A stretch of 64,000 bases of DNA from Hofstenia miamia (GCA_004352715.1 SCFE01000076.1:1002490-1066489); one strand, 5' to 3'; positions 50,968-61,017 are shown, numbered from the stretch's first letter. Translations and numbers: made by a program. Notes: generated from the sequence alone by a model not told the origin.

Positions 50968-53900
50968 GTGATGATCGGGTAGAACTCTTTTTAATGCGGC
51001 ACCCATCTGACAAAAATTCTTTGTTTCCCGTACCTGAAGCTTTTTACCGAAAATAACATTTTCTTTGCTTCTATTAAGCAGTTTGAAAATATTCACCAAC
51101 ATTGATATACAAGTTCACATTCAATATATATTATGTTTATTTTTTTCAAAATTATATTTGTAAAACTTATGTTTTTGAAAAAAATCTCAATTAGGAAGCG
51201 TACGCTTACCGAGGGGCCCAGCTAAACGGGGAGGGGTGATGTCCCGAACATTTTTTCTCAGGGGACAGCAAAATAACAATATAGTAAATGTAACATATTC
51301 ATTTTCGAAATTGCAGTAATTAATAAGTCTATCGCTTTCTACATTTTTCCAATAAAAAACGAATGACTGAATTCTGATTTTTTTGCAAACATATTTTTTG
51401 AATTTCAGGCATTGCAAGAGCAATATACGCTACTTATGTTTTCGAACTAGTTTTAAACAAAATGTTTGCTTTATTGTAGCTTAATTTGATTTTGAAGGAA
51501 GTATGTTATTGCTTCTAAATAATTTTATATAGCTTTTTTCTTTTCAATTCGGGAAAGTCTACATTTGCATTTAAATCTTGTATCTCTAATCTTTATTCAT
51601 TTCTTCGTCCAGCCTTGAGAATAGAATTAAAGTCTTACAGACCTAACTTATATTTATGCAATGCCGTAGAAGAATCAACAAGGTGCCATCAGAGATGGAA
51701 TTGGAGCAGATTTTTGTGACCTGCTCTGCCCTGCCCTTCTCCACACACTTTGTGATCCGTCTCATTTCCACGTGTTGACATCTGCCCCATATTGCCCCAA
51801 GTTTAATGTTCTACAGCCCAAAATGGCCCAAATCAAAAATTCTCACTCTAAAAACTACTTGCAATATCTTATTGCCCCATATTTATTCGATGAGAATTTT
51901 CATAGTATCGCACCATACCAACACACCAACACTGCTAAATATTTTGAATCTTACTGCCTAGAAGATGGAGAATAATTATTACTACCTATAGGAATCTAAT
52001 AACAATATATATATATATGTTAAAATTAATATTAATAGCCAAATTAAAAATTTTAACTCTATAAAGCTATCATTTCATGCAATATATTTATGCAAGGATA
52101 ATTGCAAAGCATATTGATGATAATTCAGATCAAGAAGATCTTATTGGTATTATTGAATGGAATCCAATTTCGCTAAGAATTGGAAATACATGGTAATCAA
52201 ATTTTATCAAGTAGAGAACTGTGATCTAAGAAAATTAGTTTTACAATCTCTAAAATTGGCAGTTCTTTGGTTCAGTTTTTCTCAACTCAAAAGTGTTTGC
52301 GCCTTGGGTACCCACTTTGAAAAAATCTTGCTCTATGGGTCGACACGCCCCATTTCCATCCCTAGGCGCAATATATAAAAAGCAGGGGCAGAATCAGCTT
52401 TTTCATTAGTGTGGGGTTTTGATTTTGAGATATACCAAGTCCTTGGATATACTAAACAAATTTGTCAGGTAATTCATAAAAATGCAATAATGTTAGTTTT
52501 GATACTACCTACTTTCTAATGTAATAAAACTCTATTACCAAATATCCACTTTATTAAATATTTTATGAAAATGAAACGAAATTGTAAAAATCTACGGAAC
52601 ACAATAATTTCAGATTCAGTTAAATAAAATTGTGTGGGAAAATTTTCTTCTTGGGTTCTTTTAACACAACTTTGTACAATAGAAGAAGCTTTTGAATAAT
52701 GTACTGCCATCATAGTCAAACAGCAAGCATCTCCTGCGTCATAGTGGTTCAAAGGTGGGTCTTGAGCTATGTCTAAAATAAAAAATATCTTAAAAAATCA
52801 TTTATATAATTTATGTAAAAGTGTACAATAGTGTTTACATGTAAAAATAGCATATTTTCTCGTAATTCTCACTACAATCGTGCACAGAAAACATAAAGCA
52901 TACAAATCCAAATGAAATTTTTAATAAAAATATCAATTTGGTTTATATAAAAATAAAATGCTATACATACTGGAAAAAATCAGTAATTTTTCTTTGTTTC
53001 TTCTTCGGCTCGATGTCCATTTAAAATAACGCGTTACTGTGCAAACTACTAAAACAAAATTTGATCTTTAATAATATTTTTCAAATTTCCATTTTTATAT
53101 ATTTATATATATATATATATATATAATATATTTAGAAAATATTTTCTATAAAAAATTAAATTTAAAATGATTTTTCACTTCCCAGCTGCAAAGTTTTTTT
53201 TGAGGAAGCTCAACAAAGACATTAGCCCATGCAGAATTTGATCGCGTAAACCTGATAACAATGAAATTTTCAACGAATTTTGTAGTGTAGCAACTTCGGA
53301 AGAATGACTTTAGAAAATAAAGAATTCAAATATTAAAATTATTGGTTATCTGACTCCAAATTTGAAAACTATTATATAAAACGCCATACCATTACTAAAT
53401 CAGAGGCAATGTAACGGCTAGGAAGTGGGAAATATAATTTTATAACAAATAATTAATATGAATTTTTCTACGTTATGAGCTCAAGCCACGTTCCCCAATT
53501 TAATTTTCTTTAAATAGAAAATTATGAACTGTGGCAAATTAATTTTCTTTACTAAGAAAAGAATTCAATTAATTAAGGTTTATTACAATTCATGAATAAT
53601 TTTTAACAAAATGAACAACTGACTAGTATTTTCAAGTTATAATTACAAGAAGGATTTCAATAAAAATTTGATAAACATATATATTTGTGCTTTCTATAAT
53701 TATATCCATTTCGTACATAAGAAAAATATTATTTACAAAAAATCGCATTTCATAATCATCCTTTCAGGCTTGCTGGTACACATGGGTATTAACATTTTAT
53801 CTATATTTATGTAAATTTGCATAAATTTTTTAAAATATGCCCAGATTTCGAATATTTGACACAGAGAACCCTTAATTAGAAGGACAACTAACTTAGCACT

Positions 53901-56900
53901 AGGATCGCAAAACTTAAGTCGCAATATTTTGTGACGTCTGACGCGACGAGCACCAACTATGCACTTATTTATATAAAATATTAAACAACTAAAAGTCGCG
54001 TCGCGTTACTGAATATTTGGAGACGCGACCCAGTTCGAGATATCAATATGGAAGCATCCACTCTCCACCCTCAATTTTATCTAATAAATTTTCATTACTT
54101 TTTTGGTGTATAGCAGATACTTTTTACTATTTAATATTTTGTACATATAAATAGGTAGGTGCCTGTATTCTTATTAGGACTACAAAATTGTCTGAAATTT
54201 TTAATTGTGTTCTCATTTTTTCAGTTTATGTAATCACTTCCATACATTGAGGTCTCCAGAGTAGCTATTGACTCAGTTAAGCTTCACTTAAGTGATATCT
54301 AGTGTGTTTGATGGTAAGGCCCGTGAAAAATTCTTTAGTCAAGCCATCAAATATAAAATATTATTTCTAGCTGAATATCTGTAATACACATTTTGACCTA
54401 AGAGTGCGGAGATTGAAGATACAATTTACCATCATATTAACCTGATTCAGGGGTGGGCAAAACTTCTCCTTTTTACTTTATTAATAACTCATTAAAAATA
54501 TTAACCTTTTTTCTTGAAATATTTTGACTTTTAATAGAACTTCGGGGGAGGGGGATATTCAAAATTATGAAGATAAGACATTGTTAATTCTTATATTTTG
54601 CTTATATTGATCACTGCATTGTTTTCATTACACCAGTTATGGACAAACGTTCATACATTAAATCTTGTCTCTGCGAACCTATAATATTTACTTAAATATT
54701 TAAGTCTAAATTCAATTACAAATTTATATTTCAATGTATAAATTCAAAAAGTCGGGCCGATTTAGTTGAGTAGTTAAGACGGAACCATCCGACAAAGTCA
54801 AGTTTTGCATTCCACAAATTCCTGACAAAGTCAGGTGAAAACATTTTGGCTGCTGCGTCTTTACTATACTATTTAATCGGTCCGATTAAGATGAAAGAAA
54901 AAGAAGAAAAGTGAATTATAAACTATCGGTGACCAAGGGTCAAAATGATAGTAAAACATTAAAAACATTAAACAAAGTGATTCATTTTATTTGAGTTCTT
55001 GATTGAGAGTGAATGAAGGACTTGTAAAGCCGACTATTCTTAGGTTTCATTTCATATTTTCGATATGTTTTAATGTCATGATTCATCGTTCTTTCACGTG
55101 GTACTATTGGATGCAGGTGATGTTGAGGATTTTCTATTCTATTCCAAAGTTTATTACATAAAAGTTTCCGTCTATCGTAAACGGAATTTGTCAGGCAGAT
55201 TGAATCGTGTAGTTAAGACAGGCATTAATAATGCAGTTACTATCTATGAATGATTAGCGAACAAAATACTGTCATATATACCTTTACAAAACGAGCTATT
55301 TATAGAAATTTTCTTATAAAATCAGATTTACGAATGTGTCTATTTGGTATAAGGTGCCTTTATTTCTTTGTAACGCAATGGTCATTATTTCGAACATTTT
55401 AACCCTTATAGTATATGCTCAAGTGTGAAAATGTCATTGTCTTAATGAACTGGGGATATCTAGCATTTCTGTAGAGTTGCTTTGGTTCTTGCCATTTGAT
55501 GTTAAACATTCTTCTATGGAGCAGTTCAAAATTCTATTTTCTTTGATAAATAAATCAATGCACATTTGTAATTTCTAGGTCTATCTTAAGTCAATAAAAT
55601 CAAAATTTAGAAAACAACTCCCTTTTACATAAGAACTCCGAAAATATTATGTTTTGAATTTTTTCATTATTATTTCAATTTTAAATTTTTATTGCTGAAA
55701 TAGATAAATAAAAATATAAACGACACAAAAGAATATGTGACAATGGGATTTTTATGTAAATAATGTCAATTTTATGAGGTCAAAGTTTACATTTTTGGTA
55801 AAAAACAGCCCTAATAATTAACGTAAGTCCTCGTTTATAATCTGCCACCATGTATATTCCGCATCCAATTGAATGTTGTTTTTTTTAGTTGCAGGCATGC
55901 AGCGTGTATATGCCGCATCTGGCACACCATACAAAAATTGTGCTCCCCCTACAATATTTATTGATTTATCAAACTTAATTTAACCATATTTACCACATCA
56001 GCCAACTTATATTGTACCACATGTCATTAAGAAACGCATTATTAAGAATAGTGTAGTTCCTAGTGCTTATTGCTGTATAAGTTAATTTCAGCATTTTGAT
56101 ATTCGAAAATATACCTTAGCCACACATCTTATTCAAAATAGAAAATTTATTGACAAAAATAAAGGAATTTTTTATTATTTATTTACCGAATTTTTATAGA
56201 CTGTCAAGCTTTGTTATGATAAAAATTAATTTTCAATTAAATAAATTCAACGTTTCCATCTTTATTGAAAGTTTATCAAAGAAAATTGATAGAAAATTTA
56301 TTTTTTATTAATTACTATTTTCAATTTGAAGAGGACAAGGTAAAAATTAAATATGTTTGCACTGAAAAGATACAAATGAAGTAATATTAAATTAATTGAT
56401 AATCACAATTAAAATAGTTTCGATATGTGCAAAATATTAAGTAAAATTTGTTTTTCGCAGATCTCTCATATCATTGCCAACGTAAAGAAATTCCTGTTTT
56501 ATGCAATATTATTAATTGCAAAATTGTAACACATAATACATGTTTGTTGTTTAAATCTTGTATTTGAACGCATGTTAGTACATTTAAAATCTCCATGTAG
56601 TGATTATATTTGATAACATTTTACTGTTAATAATTTATCAAAGTTTTGTTAGTTTTTTATTAATATTTTAACAGTTTTATAGAAAATCTATGAAATTTCT
56701 TTACAAAAACTTGCAAAAAAATCAATAAAGTATTCATTAGTGTTAATTATATAACTTTCCGCACTTGTATATATTGTCTGTGTTCGATATATAAGTAAAA
56801 TCCAAGAAATCTATATAATTTTATGATTAAGTTCTCGATTTATAGATTATGAAATGTGTTTAGAAGCCATCAATGATTGGTCTACAACCGATGTAGCCAA

Positions 56901-57498
56901 TTGGATAGTTGCAGCAATTTCTTTCGACAGATATATAGCAATATATTTTCCAATTTTGTACAAAAACAAGTTTTGTAAAGGTCGTACAGCCGTGAAAATA
57001 ACCACAGGCATAACTGTTTTCACTTACACTTTAGTAGGTAGTGTACTTTACATAACGATCGAAGACTGCTATTTAAGTGATTGTTCATTAAAACCTCATT
57101 GGCAGAATGTTGGAATTAAAGAATTCTTAGTATTCTATCAAGGAATCGCTCCTGTAATATGTGTAGTAATTTTCCATGGTGGTATTGGAATAAAGTTATT
57201 CTTGCATAAAAAGCTTTCCACCACAAGTCAAAGCCAAAAACACAGTGAGGTCGAACTCTTACTTTTTATTGTTTCCGTTAGTTTTCTTGTTTTAAATGCT
57301 TGCGCCCAGATACTATACTATCTTAGAGTTGCTGTTAATTCGACTGGAGATCGCTGTAGCATTTACTATCAAGTATTCGGCTCTTTCTCGCTTGATAGCT
57401 TACCCCATGTAGTCAATAATGGAATAAACTTCTTTCTCTACATTCTTGTAGGAAGTACCTTTAGACAAAGCTTTTTTGCCCATTTTAGAAAATGTTAA
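40093..57498 (+). CDS. Class A (rhodopsin-like) GPCR, FMRFamide/TRH/peptide-receptor-like, three exons
   Basis: Seven-TM receptor assembled from three exons: 40093-40274 (or -40279), 43023-43132 (or from 43010) and 56846-57498. Both versions keep frame, giving 314 or 320 residues. TM1 carries N1.50 (GICANALSF). TM2 is LALAVWDTLSIVV with D2.50. TM3 has Cys near 3.25 and the SFDRYIAIYFP motif (DRY). TM5 and TM6 are hydrophobic, and TM6 lacks CWxP. TM7 has NNGINFFLY in place of NPxxY, the N-F-x-x-Y form common in FMRFamide/TRH-like peptide receptors, followed by a G-x-x-F-R helix 8. The ECL2 Cys is present and the N-terminus has sequon NYS. The ligand is unknown. Intron 2 is 13.7 kb and filled with transposons, yet all exons stay open, which suggests a live gene. 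Confidence 0.85.
40708..40931 (-). mobile_element. piggyBac-type MITE, copy B, TTAA end
   Basis: Left end TTAACACTAGAACGACC, right end ggcctttctagtgtaaa, inverted. TTAA at the left is the piggyBac target; the right side has taaa, a worn TTAA. Reverse-complement alignment with 6968-7172 holds throughout. Lies in GPCR intron 1. Confidence 0.75.
41150..41695 (-). pseudogene. piggyBac-like transposase remnant, N- and C-terminal parts only
   Basis: On the minus strand: MSRNPRAAKVE and an acidic stretch (SDIETDWEEES), then CPVFQLSNEVVDIFHKNE (the F-x-x-x-V-x-x-I-x-x-x-T-N region), then HLPVHDKKGRFKH followed in another frame by C-S-G-G-x-T-R-x-K-C-x-K-C-G-V-x-L. That is the C-terminal cysteine finger of piggyBac proteins. 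The catalytic middle is missing, so it is an internally deleted relic. The MITE with TTAA end next to it probably marks its 3' end. Confidence 0.68.
41822..41883. repeat. Hairpin, 19-bp arms
   Basis: gtatccaattggaaacac and tgtttccaattgggtacac are inverted around a 25-nt loop. Lies just upstream of the piggyBac remnant, where subterminal inverted repeats would be. Confidence 0.6.
42117..42140. repeat. (TA)n microsatellite in GPCR intron 1
   Basis: About 12 TA units, unbroken. Confidence 0.8.
42346..42916. mobile_element. 571-bp element with 131-bp inverted arms and 'cacgagagcgctc' repeats
   Basis: Arms 42346-42476 and 42786-42916 are inverted copies, starting tagtgcNttttNacgagagcg. The sub-motif acgagagcgctc or a close variant occurs about eight times in 42250-42910. 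An inner block (42621-42765) is a direct repeat of the sequence just left of the element (42221-42345). No coding capacity. The superfamily is undetermined; the ends resemble hAT (tag-tg) but no 8-bp duplication is visible. Confidence 0.78.
43023..43132 (+). CDS. GPCR exon 2 (TM2 and first extracellular loop)
   Basis: A 110-nt open stretch reading LALAVWDTLSIVVDGPFDLL, QQLYKFHLPG and on to QIL. It has the L-A-x-x-x-D signature of TM2, which neither flanking exon supplies. Preceded by catttcatag (alternative acceptor tttgtcag at 43008-43009) and followed by donor CTTG|gtattc at phase 1, exactly what exon 3 requires (G+AT gives Asp). It is too short to be noticed as an open frame, and was found by looking for the missing helix. 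Confidence 0.78.
43197..43367. mobile_element. hAT-type MITE, 171 bp, right behind GPCR exon 2
   Basis: Ends CAGTGGCAGCGGAACG and CGTTCTCTGCCACCG are inverted. Flanks agcagaac (43189-43196) and agcagaaa (43368-43375) form the target duplication. The interior has aggaggggc and its inverse ggggacaaccttcccc. Confidence 0.8.
43935..44005. repeat. Palindromic short repeat, related to the SINE-like unit at 54.8 kb
   Basis: 22-bp arms (ctacacgatttaatctgccc... and its inverse, 20 of 22 paired) around a loop containing gtcaggaatttgtggaatg. That loop word occurs inverted in 54751-54897. A related piece lies at 55182-55219. Confidence 0.6.
44075..44279. mobile_element. Foldback MITE, 205 bp, about 90-bp arms
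   Basis: Nearly the whole length is an inverted repeat (agtgtcaattaaataataaa is the core) with a loop of about 24 nt. Ends cacagtgagag-ttggcac and gtatttttttcaccc-type. No target duplication clear. Confidence 0.75.
45759..46770 (+). CDS. Tc1 transposase, nearly intact, interrupted by an artefactual gap
   Basis: Cut-and-paste transposase acting at the element's TIRs. Open from 45759 to TGA at 46768. Contains GSGRPRKIIEKL (hinge), the second HTH with TTVQRTLKKSGV, then WITDECVFQLHR (Asp 1), GWILQQDGATLHTS (Asp 2) and SSADLSPIENVW (Glu). There are 34 residues between Asp 2 and Glu, so DD34E, the Tc1 family. The 30 bases before the N run (46398-46427) are repeated after it (46522-46551). Merging them restores one frame without loss. 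A TGA at 45756 separates the first HTH region (ATG near 45691, METLKQLENAF), so the N-terminus may be broken by one stop. Catalytic part looks complete. Confidence 0.88.
46428..46521. other. Assembly gap (94 N) with 30-bp overlap of its flanks
   Basis: tctgaaaataatatccag and the next 12 bases occur both before and after the N run, so the two contigs overlap and no sequence is missing. Confidence 0.93.
48280..48960 (+). pseudogene. 5'-truncated LINE 3' end (C-terminal region of the RT protein)
   Basis: Inserted between two parts of the P-element relic. The plus frame 48449-48877 reads FDPFDFIKFSNSRSTRSDD, then SIRLPKNHRIIHSFFNRACI and PPSFKKSLMYFL. This follows the typical LINE C-terminus (R-T-R, P-x-x-R-x-x-x-x-x-S-F-F-x-R, W-N-x-L-P, F-K-x-x-L). 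It ends with aataaagtcatttttattaattatt, a poly(A)-like signal and ATT-rich tail. Base composition (about 45% G+C, pyrimidine-rich plus strand) differs from the surroundings. The long minus-strand open frames here are shadows. Confidence 0.65.
49555..49611. repeat. Hairpin, 20-bp arms
   Basis: tttcaaaaatggcaactaat and attagtggccatttttgaaa are inverted with one mismatch, 17-nt loop. A GC-richer patch (49698-50000, cagaggcgtcgcg, ggggcc words) follows without clear ends. Confidence 0.6.
50190..50259. repeat. 31-bp direct tandem repeat, about 2.3 units
   Basis: actgtggccacaaaattctc plus 11 more bases is repeated exactly twice and begins a third time. Confidence 0.85.
51690..52364. mobile_element. 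hAT-type MITE inside the 2.19-kb repeat (675 bp)
   Basis: Ends CAGAGATGGAATTGGAGC and gCCCCATTTCCATCCCTA are inverted. Flanks ggtgccat (51682-51689) and ggcgcaat (52365-52372) agree in 6 of 8. Copies: 58810-59484, and a left-truncated one ending at 63537. Short plus frames inside (51772-51975, 52157-52378) have no known domain. Confidence 0.65.
52516..52772 (-). CDS. Exon-like open frame with RuvC-type D-x-x-D-A motif (repeat copy 1)
   Basis: On the minus strand the acceptor tttttattttag is followed by an 84-codon open frame (phase 1) to TAG at 52516. It reads IAQDPPLNHYDAGDACCL, TMMAVHYSKASSIVQ, then a basic tail. DAGDACCLTMMAVHY lines up with the last catalytic block of RuvC-like resolvases (E. 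coli DAADALAIAITHCH). The coding look is strong up to about residue 45; the rest (FRRFLQFRFIFIKYLIKW) may be read-through. The earlier RuvC blocks are not found in the repeat, so this is at most one exon of a gene or a relic. Confidence 0.38.
52971..53020 (-). CDS. Short first-exon candidate MDIEPKKKQRKITDFF (PIP-box-like), repeat copy 1
   Basis: ATG at 53020 (minus) opens 16 codons ending with donor CA|gtatgt. QRKITDFF matches the PCNA-interacting consensus Q-x-x-I-x-x-F-F, with basic residues in front. An AG (ttttgttttag) lies 29 nt upstream of the ATG. Its phase (2) does not fit the next exon-like frame (phase 1), so if they belong together a middle exon is missing or dead. Confidence 0.35.
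53126..54750. other. Non-coding stretch (GPCR intron 2)
   Basis: No gene seen. A patch at 53930-54025 repeats gacgcgac/gtcgcgtcgcg words, suggesting an old repeat. Confidence 0.4.
54751..54897 (+). repeat. Possible tRNA-derived SINE
   Basis: tagttgagtag (54763-54773) fits the Pol III A-box TRGYNNARNNG exactly. A weak B-box-like ttttgcattcc follows 42 nt after it (about 54803-54813). The word cattccacaaattcctgac and the end actatNctatttaatcggNccga recur inverted at 43935-44005, and part at 55182-55219, so it is a family. B-box match is poor, hence low confidence in the SINE label. Confidence 0.4.
55230..56845. other. Non-coding stretch (end of GPCR intron 2)
   Basis: AT-rich, no element or gene recognised. 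Confidence 0.5.
56846..57498 (+). CDS. GPCR exon 3 (TM3 to C-terminus)
   Basis: Begins after the acceptor gatttatag with AT TAT GAA ATG and runs 217 codons to the TAA at 57496. Contains DRYIAIYFPILY, the ECL2 Cys, an ICL3 with KLSTTSQSQKHSEVE, TM6 and TM7 with NNGINFFLYILVGSTFRQSF. The ATG at 56854 is internal to TM3's extracellular edge, so it is not the start of the protein. Confidence 0.9.
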
Positions 57499-57828
57499 CC
57501 GAAGTATCAAGATAGTTAAGAAATATACAAACATATATTGAAAATGAGTGTACCAATTTTACATTTGAAAATGTATCTTTTTGAAATTACAGAAGAAATT
57601 TACAGTTGAATTGTACAGTTTGAAATTTTTAAAAGTTATAATTTCCATTTATAGCAATATTTACTCGCTTACGGAAAAATTACATATATTAGTCGAAGAA
57701 AAATCGTCTTTCCCTTCATAAACATAACTTTTATAAATGAACGGAATTGTAAAGTATCAACTTTCTTAGGAATCATATTTTTCTGTTATATCAATATTTG
57801 CAGAGAATCAATGAATGTCAAGCAAAAC

Positions 57829-57834
57829 AATAAA
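57829..57834 (+). promoter_or_regulatory. Candidate poly(A) signal AATAAA of the GPCR gene
   Basis: First AATAAA downstream of the stop, about 330 nt away, just before the (TA)-rich join region. Confidence 0.35.
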
Positions 57835-57854
57835 AATTATATATGCATATATAT

Positions 57855-58015
57855 ATAGTAAATGTAACATATTCATTTTCGAAATTGCAGTAATTAATAA
57901 GTCTATCGCTTTCTACATTTTTCCAATAAAAAACGAATGACTGAATTCTGATTTTTTTGCAAACATATTTTTTGAATTTCAGGCATTGCAAGAGCAATAT
58001 ACGCTACTTATGTTT
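57855..58015. repeat. 161-bp stray copy of 51281-51441, ending at a single N
   Basis: Exact match at offset 6574, and again to 58401-58561. It starts in a TA tract and ends at the N. Looks like leftover contig overlap. Confidence 0.88.
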
Positions 58016-59635
58016 NTATGTATATATATATGTACATATATATATATGTATATATATATGTATATATATATATATATATATATAATAGTGATGATCGGGT
58101 AGAACTCTTTTTAATGCGGCACCCATCTGACAAAAATTCTTTGTTTCCCGTACCTGAAGCTTTTTACCGAAAATAACATTTTCTTTGCTTCTATTAAGCA
58201 GTTTGAAAATATTCACCAACATTGATATACAAGTTCACATTCAATATATATTATGTTTATTTTTTTCAAAATTATATTTGTAAAACTTATGTTTTTGAAA
58301 AAAATCTCAATTAGGAAGCGTACGCTTACCGAGGGGCCCAGCTAAACGGGGAGGGGTGATGTCCCGAACATTTTTTCTCAGGGGACAGCAAAATAACAAT
58401 ATAGTAAATGTAACATATTCATTTTCGAAATTGCAGTAATTAATAAGTCTATCGCTTTCTACATTTTTCCAATAAAAAACGAATGACTGAATTCTGATTT
58501 TTTTGCAAACATATTTTTTGAATTTCAGGCATTGCAAGAGCAATATACGCTACTTATGTTTTCGAACTAGTTTTAAACAAAATGTTTGCTTTATTGTAGC
58601 TTAATTTGATTTTGAAGGAAGTATGTTATTGCTTCTAAATAATTTTATATAGCTTTTTTCTTTTCAATTCGGGAAAGTCTACATTTGCATTTAAATCTTG
58701 TATCTCTAATCTTTATTCATTTCTTCGTCCAGCCTTGAGAATAGAATTAAAGTCTTACAGACCTAACTTATATTTATGCAATGCCGTAGAAGAATCAACA
58801 AGGTGCCATCAGAGATGGAATTGGAGCAGATTTTTGTGACCTGCTCTGCCCTGCCCTTCTCCACACACTTTGTGATCCGTCTCATTTCCACGTGTTGACA
58901 TCTGCCCCATATTGCCCCAAGTTTAATGTTCTACAGCCCAAAATGGCCCAAATCAAAAATTCTCACTCTAAAAACTACTTGCAATATCTTATTGCCCCAT
59001 ATTTATTCGATGAGAATTTTCATAGTATCGCACCATACCAACACACCAACACTGCTAAATATTTTGAATCTTACTGCCTAGAAGATGGAGAATAATTATT
59101 ACTACCTATAGGAATCTAATAACAATATATATATATATGTTAAAATTAATATTAATAGCCAAATTAAAAATTTTAACTCTATAAAGCTATCATTTCATGC
59201 AATATATTTATGCAAGGATAATTGCAAAGCATATTGATGATAATTCAGATCAAGAAGATCTTATTGGTATTATTGAATGGAATCCAATTTCGCTAAGAAT
59301 TGGAAATACATGGTAATCAAATTTTATCAAGTAGAGAACTGTGATCTAAGAAAATTAGTTTTACAATCTCTAAAATTGGCAGTTCTTTGGTTCAGTTTTT
59401 CTCAACTCAAAAGTGTTTGCGCCTTGGGTACCCACTTTGAAAAAATCTTGCTCTATGGGTCGACACGCCCCATTTCCATCCCTAGGCGCAATATATAAAA
59501 AGCAGGGGCAGAATCAGCTTTTTCATTAGTGTGGGGTTTTGATTTTGAGATATACCAAGTCCTTGGATATACTAAACAAATTTGTCAGGTAATTCATAAA
59601 AATGCAATAATGTTAGTTTTGATACTACCTACTTT

Positions 59636-59892
59636 CTAATGTAATAAAACTCTATTACCAAATATCCACTTTATTAAATATTTTATGAAAATGAAACGAA
59701 ATTGTAAAAATCTACGGAACACAATAATTTCAGATTCAGTTAAATAAAATTGTGTGGGAAAATTTTCTTCTTGGGTTCTTTTAACACAACTTTGTACAAT
59801 AGAAGAAGCTTTTGAATAATGTACTGCCATCATAGTCAAACAGCAAGCATCTCCTGCGTCATAGTGGTTCAAAGGTGGGTCTTGAGCTATGT
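59636..59892 (-). CDS. RuvC-motif exon-like frame, repeat copy 2
   Basis: Identical in translation to 52516-52772, offset 7120. Same acceptor and stop. Confidence 0.38.
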
Positions 59893-60090
59893 CTAAAATA
59901 AAAAATATCTTAAAAAATCATTTATATAATTTATGTAAAAGTGTACAATAGTGTTTACATGTAAAAATAGCATATTTTCTCGTAATTCTCACTACAATCG
60001 TGCACAGAAAACATAAAGCATACAAATCCAAATGAAATTTTTAATAAAAATATCAATTTGGTTTATATAAAAATAAAATGCTATACATAC

Positions 60091-60140
60091 TGGAAAAAAT
60101 CAGTAATTTTTCTTTGTTTCTTCTTCGGCTCGATGTCCAT
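60091..60140 (-). CDS. PIP-box-like first-exon candidate, repeat copy 2
   Basis: Identical to 52971-53020, offset 7120, with the same donor. Confidence 0.35.
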
Positions 60141-60245
60141 TTAAAATAACGCGTTACTGTGCAAACTACTAAAACAAAATTTGATCTTTAATAATATTTT
60201 TCAAATTTCCATTTTTATATATTTATATATATATATATATATTTA

Positions 60246-61015
60246 ATATATTTTTATATTATGAAAAAATATTTGAATGAAAATTTGGAATTGAACATTA
60301 CAATAATACGATGACACCATTAAAGTTACAGCAATTGACTTATTATATATTTGTATTTCAATTTATTTTGATTTGTTAATATTATTAGCAAGTCAATCAA
60401 AAGTCAACTAAGTTTTTATTCAAGTACAAAGACTTTTTAGCAGAATCCTTTTTTCCGTTAAGTTTTTTTATAAACAGTAGTCATACAGATTCTACTTTTA
60501 TTCTTGTGAGGTATTTAATTGTCAAAAGTGTTATTGTGTTGATGTCAAGGCAAACTATACTAGTCTAGTTCACTTTACTTGAGGCAGGCCTAATAAACGG
60601 CCTACCCAACAGTACACCTCAATTCAAAGAGGTCGTTTCGTAAATTCGTTTTCAATGATACTTTATTCATTTATGTCAAAAATATTTTGCATACGCATGT
60701 CAACATTGTATTGTAAACTTTATCAAATATTTAAGTACACCATGATATTAATAGAAGTAAGTCTACACTTTATGCAAACCGTTAATATGTTGATTAAGCA
60801 CAAAAATAGGACAAATTTGATCATTTTTATCTCTTCAAACACTCCACAGAATTTATGCGAACGAAATCACTTTTTAATATTATTAAAGACACATTTGTAC
60901 AAGTAATAAATATTTTTCATACAATAATCTTTGCAGTACAAATATACAAATTGAAAAAATTTGGTCTAATATTTATCATGTTGCAAAATCAATCAACAAC
61001 AATCTATAATGACTA
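60246..61015. other. Non-coding stretch
   Basis: The only open frame (60655-60906) lacks any family motif. Confidence 0.45.
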
Positions 61016-61017
61016 AA

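Larger units (their letters stand above)
50938..53125. repeat. 2.19-kb repeat, copy 1, bounded by TA microsatellites
   Basis: Equal to 58058-60245 at offset 7120, and 52013-52827 equals 63186-64000 at offset 11173. I saw no difference in the parts compared. Left edge is (TA)n then atagtgatgatcggg; right edge is (TA)n near 53100-53125. Beyond both edges the sequences differ at once. Contains a hAT-type MITE (51690-52364) and minus-strand exon-like pieces (52516-53020). Confidence 0.92.
58058..60245. repeat. 2.19-kb repeat, copy 2
   Basis: Second full copy. On its left are a long TA/GTA-rich tract and a single N at 58016, so this join may be artificial. Confidence 0.92.
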
